Part shown: in pieces, positions 1 through 4,437 of the stretch
How positions within the stretch are numbered: the stretch's first letter is position 1
How the letters are laid out: each line of letters begins with the position of its first letter
Source of the DNA: Anaerolinea sp.
GTDB lineage: Bacteria > Chloroflexota > Anaerolineae > Anaerolineales > Anaerolineaceae
Assembly (NCBI GenBank): GCA_020216845.1
Contig: JAIWNK010000065.1
Coordinates: 1-10,000, forward strand
Direction of reading: 5' to 3'
Length of the DNA stretch: 10,000 nt
Program-made: the position numbers and the translations under genes
Notes under the pieces: generated by a model
What the model saw: the letters and a program-made list of their open reading frames with translations, nothing else
The model's database searches: none
Told to the model about the DNA's origin: nothing

Positions 1-183
1 CGTTTCCAAATTGTCTTCAATGTACTTTTTCGTATCCTCCAGCGGCCACTGCCGGGCTGGGCTGGAGTCGGAAAGGCGCAAATACTCGCTATCCCGACCC
101 CAGCGCACCCATTCGGGCAAATCTTTTTCGAAATCGAACAGAGCCAACCGCACCAGAGCACCTTGCAACCGTTCAGCGTTCAT
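1..183 (-). CDS. GNAT-family N-acetyltransferase, N-terminal 61 residues (runs off the left edge)
   Basis: This reading frame starts with ATG at 183-181 and stays open to the edge of the window, giving 61 residues. The start overlaps the TGA stop of the upstream acetyltransferase in an ATGA arrangement, so the two are very probably translationally coupled. The visible part contains LVRLALFDFEKD (about 10-21), W..WGRDSEYLRL (about 26-37) and SSPARQWPLED (about 40-50). The same pattern (LRL...D..KD, W..D..Y.R, S.ARP) occurs in the N-terminus of the gene before it, so I read the two as tandem paralogues of the RimJ/RimL-like GNAT group. These enzymes transfer an acetyl group from acetyl-CoA to an amine. 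The acetyl-CoA site lies outside the window, so activity and substrate cannot be judged. Confidence 0.75.
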   Translation of the reverse strand, partial: MNAERLQGALVRLALFDFEKDLPEWVRWGRDSEYLRLSDSSPARQWPLEDTKKYIEDNLET

Positions 184-755
184 GCGGTCACCTCCACCCG
201 AGAGGCCTGCCATTCGGGACGAAGCAGCCCATACATCAACACATCCCACAACCGCCCGGCATAAAAATCTGCCAAACGCCGTCGCCCCTCCAGGGTGAAA
301 CCGCCCTGCTCAACATACAATGTCTGCGCAGTGCGGTCGTGTTCCGGCACCCAGGCCTGCAAACGATAGAGGTTCAATTCATCAAACGCATAGCGCAGCG
401 CCAGCATCAACAGTTCCGCTTCGTAGCAGCGTTGCTGCGCATCGCCAATTGCCATTTGCAAATGCGCCACACCATTGGCCCATTCAATGCCATCCAGCCG
501 CCAAAAGCCGACCAAACGGTCATCTGCTCGCCGGCGCACCGCAAAATGCACCAATTCATTCTTCTCTTGCCCTTTTTGCAGCGTCTGATAGTAGCGCTTC
601 ATCTCAAACATCGTCCGTGGACGCGCGAGCGAACGGTCTATGTGCCGGGCGTAATTCAAATCATACGTCCAAAGTGATTCAATCGGCGCATCTTTATCAA
701 CATCCACACTGCTCAGGCGCAGGTGTTCACTTTCAAACAGACTTGTTTCGATCAT
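180..755 (-). CDS. GNAT-family N-acetyltransferase (RimJ/RimL-like)
   Basis: The product is 191 residues, a usual length for a single-domain GNAT enzyme using acetyl-CoA to acetylate an amine on a protein or small molecule. The GNAT core is recognisable: a strand plus motif A region (AHLQMAIGDAQQRCYEAELL, about 97-116), a helix ending at about 124, LNLYRLQAWV (127-136), and the motif B-like segment TAQTLYVEQGGFTLEGRRR (142-160). The pyrophosphate-binding loop is atypical: where relatives have R-G-x-G-Y-G, this protein has Q-Q-R-C-Y-E, so two expected glycines are Cys110 and Glu112. Acetyl-CoA binding may be altered. The start lies 1 nt after the stop of the ABC ATPase gene, and GAGG about 7 nt upstream serves as ribosome binding site. 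The gene also overlaps the next GNAT gene. Family assignment is good; the substrate is unknown. Confidence 0.86.
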   Translation of the reverse strand: MIETSLFESEHLRLSSVDVDKDAPIESLWTYDLNYARHIDRSLARPRTMFEMKRYYQTLQKGQEKNELVHFAVRRRADDRLVGFWRLDGIEWANGVAHLQMAIGDAQQRCYEAELLMLALRYAFDELNLYRLQAWVPEHDRTAQTLYVEQGGFTLEGRRRLADFYAGRLWDVLMYGLLRPEWQASRVEVTA

Positions 756-756
756 T

Positions 757-1605
757 TCAATCCTCGGTTTCTTCTTCGTTGACGAGTTTCTTACCCGTTA
801 ATTCCAGGAAGACATCTTCCAGCGTTGGTTCATGACTATCAGACATCTTCACCATGCTCTTCAGGCCAGCCGGCGTATCCAACGCCCGCACGCACCCACC
901 TTCCAGGATGGCAATCCGGTCACACAACGTCTCGGCCTCCATCATGTCATGCGTCGTGAGCAGGATGGTCGTGCCATGTTGCTGACGCAGTTCCTGCACC
1001 ACCGCCTGCACCTCGCGCTTCGAACGCGGGTCAAGGCCAGTCGTCGGCTCATCCAACAACAACAAACGCGGATGCGAAAGCAGCGCTCGCGCAATGGCAA
1101 CTTTCTGTTGCATCCCGCGCGACATTTCCTCCATCGGATGATAGATGGCACGCTTTTCCAGGCCCAAACGCAGCAAAATCTCCAGCACCTGCTTTTGAAT
1201 TTCGCCGCCTTGCAAGCCATACAGCCGCGCCCCATACAACAGGTTTTCCATCGGCGAAAGCTTCTTGAAAAAGCTCGCCTCGACCGAAACCCGGTTGATC
1301 AGCCGCTGCACTTGCATGGACTGCTGCACCACATCCAGCCCAAAGACCTGCACATTGCCACCATCCGGCAGCAACAAGGTGGAGATGAGCCGAATCAGGG
1401 TGGATTTTCCGCCGCCATTCGGGCCAAGCACACCAAAGATTTCTCCCTGATGCACTTCAAACGAAACATGATTGACTGCAATCACGCCGCCATTGCCGTT
1501 TCCATTGCCATTGCCGTTCCCATTACTGTGCAGCATCCGCCTCCAGAATGGCTGAGCAGTCTTGCCGAACTTCTTATATACATCTTGCACAACGATAGCT
1601 TCCAT
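757..1605 (-). CDS. ABC transporter ATP-binding protein (exporter/DrrA-like type)
   Basis: This 282-residue protein is a single nucleotide-binding domain of an ABC exporter, which hydrolyses ATP at the inner membrane face to drive a separate permease. Visible motifs in order: Walker A GPNGGGKST (61-69), a degenerate signature MSRGMQQ (161-167, versus LSGGQ), Walker B LLLLDEP (181-187), D-loop GLDP (190-193) and switch histidine THD (218-220). The C-terminal EPTLEDVFLELTGKKL (259-274) is typical of the drug/lipid exporter ATPases related to DrrA. Between the first two strands is an insertion of six Asn-Gly repeats (28-39), unusual for this fold. No permease gene is visible; GNAT genes follow directly, 1 nt apart. 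The ATG start has GAGAG and AAGGA upstream (1610-1620). Two intrinsic terminators stand between its only evident promoter and the start, suggesting attenuation. Confidence 0.95.
   Translation of the reverse strand: MEAIVVQDVYKKFGKTAQPFWRRMLHSNGNGNGNGNGNGGVIAVNHVSFEVHQGEIFGVLGPNGGGKSTLIRLISTLLLPDGGNVQVFGLDVVQQSMQVQRLINRVSVEASFFKKLSPMENLLYGARLYGLQGGEIQKQVLEILLRLGLEKRAIYHPMEEMSRGMQQKVAIARALLSHPRLLLLDEPTTGLDPRSKREVQAVVQELRQQHGTTILLTTHDMMEAETLCDRIAILEGGCVRALDTPAGLKSMVKMSDSHEPTLEDVFLELTGKKLVNEEETED
1489..1524 (-). repeat. Asn-Gly dipeptide-coding hexanucleotide repeat inside the ABC ATPase gene
   Basis: Six consecutive Asn-Gly codon pairs (AAY GGN) form an imperfect hexanucleotide tandem repeat at codons 28-39, followed by one more Gly. 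The third codon positions vary, so it is not a perfect microsatellite. It lies in the loop between the first two beta strands, ahead of Walker A, where a few extra residues should be tolerated. Confidence 0.85.
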
Positions 1606-1634
1606 TTTTCTCTCTTCCTTTCAAACATCAAAAA

Positions 1635-1666
1635 AAAGACCACGGGCCTGGAGGCCCATGGTCTTT
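1635..1666 (-). terminator. Intrinsic terminator T2, upstream of the ABC gene
   Basis: On the minus strand there is a 14-bp stem (1653-1666 paired with 1635-1648, one C/A mismatch at 1643/1658) with the loop TCCA, followed by eight Ts ending at 1630. The opposite strand has no T-tract after the stem, so the terminator acts leftwards. It ends only about 25-30 nt before the ABC start codon, so it regulates entry into that gene and does not close one behind it. Confidence 0.85.
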
Positions 1667-1681
1667 GAAAAAAGACTTCGC

Positions 1682-1718
1682 AAAAAAAAACCACGGGCCT
1701 AAAGAGCATGCCCGTGGT
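1682..1718 (-). terminator. Intrinsic terminator T1, first of the tandem pair
   Basis: On the minus strand a perfect 9-bp stem ACCACGGGC/GCCCGTGGT (1710-1718 with 1690-1698) carries an 11-nt loop and runs into nine Ts (1690 down to 1682). It lies about 22 nt after the stop codon of the leader ORF. Its arms are nearly identical to those of T2, so the arms of the two hairpins can also cross-pair. Confidence 0.87.
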
Positions 1719-1740
1719 CTCAATCAGCGTTCTTGCTGTC

Positions 1741-1842
1741 TTACCTGGAAACAGGCACACTCCGACAAGGAATCATTGCACCGCCGCTATCAGACTGGCG
1801 GAAGATGCACGTGTAGGAGAAGACAGTTACATCGCTCATCAT
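1741..1842 (-). CDS. 33-residue leader ORF upstream of the ABC-GNAT operon
   Basis: This small frame opens with two consecutive ATGs (1842-1837) and ends with TAA at 1741-1743. AAAGG at 1849-1853 sits 6 nt before the first ATG, and the ORF begins about 25 nt after the predicted transcription start. It therefore has its own promoter, ribosome binding site, start and stop. The peptide starts MMSDVTVFSYTCIFRQSDSG and has two cysteines (12 and 26) and no transmembrane segment. It matches no family I recognise and has no run of a single amino acid as in trp or his leaders. Its position directly before two terminators fits a regulatory leader peptide whose translation influences termination. Alternatives are a free-standing small protein, or a structured non-coding leader in which the ORF is incidental. 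Confidence 0.5.
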   Translation of the reverse strand: MMSDVTVFSYTCIFRQSDSGGAMIPCRSVPVSR

Positions 1843-1866
1843 ACAAAACCTTTCTCTAAAATCGAA

Positions 1867-1903
1867 CAGGTGCAGTTTAGCACAGGCTTTTGAAACTTGT
1901 CAA
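1867..1903 (-). promoter_or_regulatory. Strong sigma-70-type promoter for the leader/ABC/GNAT operon
   Basis: A perfect -35 TTGACA (1903-1898) is followed after 18 nt by TAAACT (1879-1874) as -10 box, preceded by TGTGC, giving a start near 1867. Upstream on the minus strand lies an A/T-rich stretch (about 1904-1930) that could act as an UP element. It is the best promoter match in the window. Confidence 0.75.
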
Positions 1904-1954
1904 GAGCAAAAGAATTTTTTAAGGTAAATTGCTCATCCACTGCCACAAGACGGG

Positions 1955-1960
1955 TATAAT
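1955..1960 (+). promoter_or_regulatory. Consensus -10 box placing transcription start at the rsmG start codon
   Basis: TATAAT ends 6 nt before the GTG start of rsmG, so transcription would begin on or next to the first base of the start codon. No Shine-Dalgarno sequence is present. The -35 region is poor: TTGCTC (1929-1934) lies at a 20-nt spacing. Confidence 0.6.
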
Positions 1961-1966
1961 TGACCT

Positions 1967-2650
1967 GTGCTCGAAACGCTTTCCCCTGCCCAACAAACTG
2001 CCTTTGCCCGCTATGCCGATGAGCTGCTGGCCTGGAATGAACACACCAATCTGACCGCCATCCGCAACCGGGAAGAGATCTATCGCAAACACTTTGAAGA
2101 CTCGCTCACCTGCATTCAGGCCTGGGGCGAGCAACCGCCGCACCGTCTGATTGATATTGGTGCCGGAGCTGGCTTTCCTGGCCTGCCGCTCAAGATTGTT
2201 TACCCCGCCATGCAGCTCACCCTGGTTGAATCCGTCGCCAAGAAAACTGCCTTTTGTCAACACATCGTCACCCTGTTGGGTCTAGAAGGGGTGACGATTC
2301 TGGCCGAACGCGCCGAAACGCTTGCTCAGCAGCCACAACACCGCGAGCAATATGACTGGGCAGTAGCCCGAGCGGTTGCCAGTTTGCCCATATTGGCCGA
2401 ATACCTGCTGCCATTTGTCCGCCTGGGCGGGCACATGCTTGCACAAAAGGGCACCCTGGCACAAACACAGGTTGAACTACGGGCAGCAGAAAACGCCATT
2501 CACACCCTGGGCGGCAATCTGCGCACGGTTTTGCCCGTCCAGGCTGCCGGGCTGGAAGAAGAGCGCTGCCTGGTGATCATCCGCAAAGCCGCCCCAACCC
2601 CGGCGCGTTACCCGCGCCGCCCCGGCATGCCAACCAAAAAGCCACTCTAG
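1967..2650 (+). CDS. rsmG: 16S rRNA (guanine-N7) methyltransferase RsmG (GidB)
   Basis: RsmG uses S-adenosylmethionine to methylate N7 of G527 (E. coli numbering) in the 530 loop of 16S rRNA in the small ribosomal subunit; loss gives low-level streptomycin resistance in several bacteria. The 227-residue length is normal. Family landmarks: WNEHTNLTAI (23-32), KHFEDSL (41-47), the SAM-binding loop DIGAGAGFPGLPL (63-75), VES (87-89), VARAVA (133-138), and the conserved basic C-terminus YPRRPGMPTKKPL (215-227). The start is GTG, confirmed by N-terminal alignment to the family pattern (LS..Q...F..Y...L..WN...NLTAI) and placed 6 nt after a TATAAT box, suggesting a leaderless mRNA. The gene is divergent from the ABC operon leader and converges on recF with a 4-bp stop-codon overlap. 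Confidence 0.98.
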   Translation: MLETLSPAQQTAFARYADELLAWNEHTNLTAIRNREEIYRKHFEDSLTCIQAWGEQPPHRLIDIGAGAGFPGLPLKIVYPAMQLTLVESVAKKTAFCQHIVTLLGLEGVTILAERAETLAQQPQHREQYDWAVARAVASLPILAEYLLPFVRLGGHMLAQKGTLAQTQVELRAAENAIHTLGGNLRTVLPVQAAGLEEERCLVIIRKAAPTPARYPRRPGMPTKKPL

Positions 2651-3858
2651 TCGCCTGCTGTCACACAGCCGTTCTGCACCCACCACACCGTGCAATTGTC
2701 TACAAATTCCTGCGGAAAGAGCTTGAGGTCGGTCGTCGTCATCAACACCTGTTGCACCTCGTCCTGACTTTCCAGCAAGTCGGCGCGGCGTTGCACATCC
2801 AGTTCGGCCAGGGTTTCATCCAATAACAACACCGGCCATTCGCCCGTTTTCTCATGCATCCAGGCCGCCTCGGCCAGCTTGGCCGAAAGCAATGCCGTGC
2901 GCACCTGCCCGCGCGAGCCAAAATCGCCCAAATCCAAACCATTGCTCCAAAAGCGCAGCTCATCGCGGTGCGGGCCAATCGTTGTCACCCCGCGCCCAAT
3001 CTCTTCATTGCGCAAAGCCAGTAACCGTTCAACAAACCCTCGGCGCAACTGCTCATAGGTGAACCCCAAGCGTTGCACCGGGGTTTGAATGGCCAGCTTG
3101 TATTGCCCCTCCGGTTGCGGCAATGGGTCGTAGGCCGGCTGATAGATCCAACGCAGCACTTCCTGATTGCGCGTCAGGCGCAGATGGATGCGCGCCGCCA
3201 AACGCTCCATTTCTTGCACAGCGTTCATCCGCGCCAGCAAAATCGTTGCCCCATGCTGCGCCAGCAACCCATCCCAATAGTCCAGTTGTTCCACCGCACC
3301 GCCGCGCTCAGACAGCAGTTTCAGCAAGGCATTGCGCTGCTGCAACGCCTGTTGATAACTACTCAGTGCTTCCGCATAGCCCGGCACCACCTGCGAAAGT
3401 GCCAGGTTGAGGTAACGCCGGCGTTCCTCCGGCCCACCTTCAATGATTTGCATCATCTGTGGCAGAAACAAAACCGCCAGAAAATTCCCCACCGCCTGAC
3501 CAACAGTGCGCTTGACCCCATCCACCAATACTTCTTTACGCAAACGGCGCCCAGTGGGCCCCACCGAATCGAGAATCACGCGCACCTCCAAACGGTGCAT
3601 TCGCCCGCTGCGCCAATACTCCGCCACAATGCGCGCCACCGAAAGCGCATCCTGAGCAGCCAACAAATTGATCAATTGTCGGTCGCTGTTGGCATGGAAA
3701 GAACTGAAGGTTGCCAGGTAAAAAACCGCCTCCAGCAAGCTGGTCTTGCCCTGGGCATTATCTCCCACTACAAGCACAACCCCAGGAGGGTTGGGTAAGG
3801 CCATATCCAAACGGCTGAAGGCGCGAAAATTGGTTAGAGAAAGGTGCGTCAGATGCAT
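2647..3858 (-). CDS. recF: DNA replication/repair protein RecF
   Basis: RecF is a cytoplasmic SMC-like ATPase that binds DNA at single-strand gaps and helps RecO and RecR load RecA at stalled forks. The 403-residue product is slightly longer than the usual 360-380. It begins with the typical MHLTHLSLTNFRAF, followed by Walker A GDNAQGKTS (32-40), the conserved FLPQMMQIIEGGPEERRRYL region (131-150), GPHRDEL (295-301), the ABC signature region FGSRGQVRTALLSAKLAE (313-330), and Walker B with D-loop VLLLDETLAELD (343-354). The coiled-coil arm is the short kind of RecF, around 160-230. The start is 5 nt after the def stop and has no Shine-Dalgarno sequence, so translation is probably coupled to def. 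It is not next to dnaA/dnaN/gyrB as in the classical arrangement. Confidence 0.97.
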   Translation of the reverse strand: MHLTHLSLTNFRAFSRLDMALPNPPGVVLVVGDNAQGKTSLLEAVFYLATFSSFHANSDRQLINLLAAQDALSVARIVAEYWRSGRMHRLEVRVILDSVGPTGRRLRKEVLVDGVKRTVGQAVGNFLAVLFLPQMMQIIEGGPEERRRYLNLALSQVVPGYAEALSSYQQALQQRNALLKLLSERGGAVEQLDYWDGLLAQHGATILLARMNAVQEMERLAARIHLRLTRNQEVLRWIYQPAYDPLPQPEGQYKLAIQTPVQRLGFTYEQLRRGFVERLLALRNEEIGRGVTTIGPHRDELRFWSNGLDLGDFGSRGQVRTALLSAKLAEAAWMHEKTGEWPVLLLDETLAELDVQRRADLLESQDEVQQVLMTTTDLKLFPQEFVDNCTVWWVQNGCVTAGD

Positions 3859-3863
3859 GAGCG

Positions 3864-4373
3864 TCAGTCGCGCGGGACGGGGTCACCCTCTTTCGGCTTC
3901 CAAACGCGCGTGGCCCGGTCGGTAAAGATGACGCCTTCCAAATGATCAATCTCATGCTGGAAAATGCGCGCCAACCAGCCTTGCGCTTTGATCTTGATCG
4001 GCTGTCCACGCCGATTTTGACCGCGCACCACCACTTCGGTAAAGCGATCCACTTCGCCCACCAGGCCCGGCACAGACAGGCAGCCTTCTACCCCCAAGAC
4101 GGTTTCTTCGCTTGTTTGCACAATCTCAGGGTTCACCACCACATACAGGCGCGGCTCTGCGTCTTCGTTCTCTTCATCCTCAGCATACTCAATCACAATC
4201 AGGCGCTGCGGAACGCCAATTTGCGGCGCGGCCAGACCAACGCCCGGCGCCTCGCGCATCGTTTCGATCATATCATCAATCAAGACGTTCAAGTCTTTGT
4301 CAAATTCCGTCACTTTGTGCGCCTTGCGCCGCAACACAGGCGCCGGCACGGTAACGATTTCACGAAGGGTCAT
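3864..4373 (-). CDS. def: Peptide deformylase
   Basis: Peptide deformylase removes the formyl group from the N-terminal formyl-methionine of nascent proteins at the ribosome exit, using a catalytic metal (usually Fe2+). The 169-residue protein has all three signature motifs: GVGLAAPQ (44-51), EGCLS (96-100, metal ligand Cys98) and QHEIDHLEG (139-147, ligands His140 and His144, catalytic Glu141). The N-terminal IVTVPAPVLRRKA is typical. A short acidic loop EYAEDEENEDAEP (62-74) lengthens a strand connection and is tolerated in the family. The ATG start is preceded by GGAG at 5-nt spacing. recF follows after 5 nt, so def and recF share a transcript; the PH-domain gene lies 64 bp upstream on the same strand. 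Confidence 0.98.
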   Translation of the reverse strand: MTLREIVTVPAPVLRRKAHKVTEFDKDLNVLIDDMIETMREAPGVGLAAPQIGVPQRLIVIEYAEDEENEDAEPRLYVVVNPEIVQTSEETVLGVEGCLSVPGLVGEVDRFTEVVVRGQNRRGQPIKIKAQGWLARIFQHEIDHLEGVIFTDRATRVWKPKEGDPVPRD

Positions 4374-4400
4374 AGATACTCCAAGAATCAGGCTACCCCT

Positions 4401-4406
4401 ATTTTA
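4401..4406 (-). promoter_or_regulatory. Possible -10 box for def-recF
   Basis: TAAAAT on the minus strand lies 27 nt before the def start in the 64-bp gap behind the PH-domain gene. The matching -35 region (TGTGCA at 18 nt) is weak, so readthrough from the upstream gene is equally possible. No terminator hairpin is visible in this gap. Confidence 0.3.
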
Positions 4407-4437
4407 CCGCACAACACGCCCTTTTGCACATGCTTGT

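Larger units (their letters stand above)
1606..1867 (-). ncRNA. Candidate attenuator leader RNA (leader ORF plus tandem terminators)
   Basis: About 260 nt of transcribed leader separates the predicted start near 1867 from the ABC start codon. It contains the 33-codon ORF and terminators T1 and T2. By eye, the ORF region can also fold into nested helices: 1820-1826 with 1736-1742 (7 bp), 1816-1819 with 1760-1763, 1806-1809 with 1777-1780, 1797-1801 with 1781-1785, and a small hairpin 1752-1755 with 1744-1747. The outer helix covers the stop codon of the ORF. I recognise no known riboswitch class. This element fills the divergent gap to rsmG, apart from the promoter DNA at 1868-1966. Folding energies were not computed. 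Confidence 0.5.

Noticed and set aside
832..1668. Long plus-strand open frame (278 codons) opposite the ABC ATPase gene.
   Set aside because: The minus strand encodes a complete ABC ATPase with all motifs. The opposite frame is rich in His/Gln/Arg and has no recognisable domain, as expected for the complement of a real gene.
1482..1760. Minus-strand frame of 92 codons spanning both terminators and the ABC start.
   Set aside because: It runs through the two T-tract hairpins and into the ABC gene in another frame, translating the T-tracts as Phe runs and the repeat as Met-Ala. No sensible start signal is visible.
1736..1826. Possibility that the leader is a known riboswitch or T-box.
   Set aside because: I see no T-box sequence, no conserved core of a known riboswitch class, and the downstream genes (ABC ATPase, GNATs) do not point to a standard ligand. 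Kept only as an unassigned structured leader.
1825..1845. TGATGAG motif in the leader, reminiscent of a hammerhead ribozyme core.
   Set aside because: The required GAAA core segment and the three flanking helices are not present in the right order. The motif is part of the ATGATGAGCGATG start of the leader ORF.
3073..3798. Plus-strand open frame of 241 codons opposite recF.
   Set aside because: recF on the other strand is complete and conserved; this frame is Gln/His/Arg-rich and lacks any motif or ribosome binding site.
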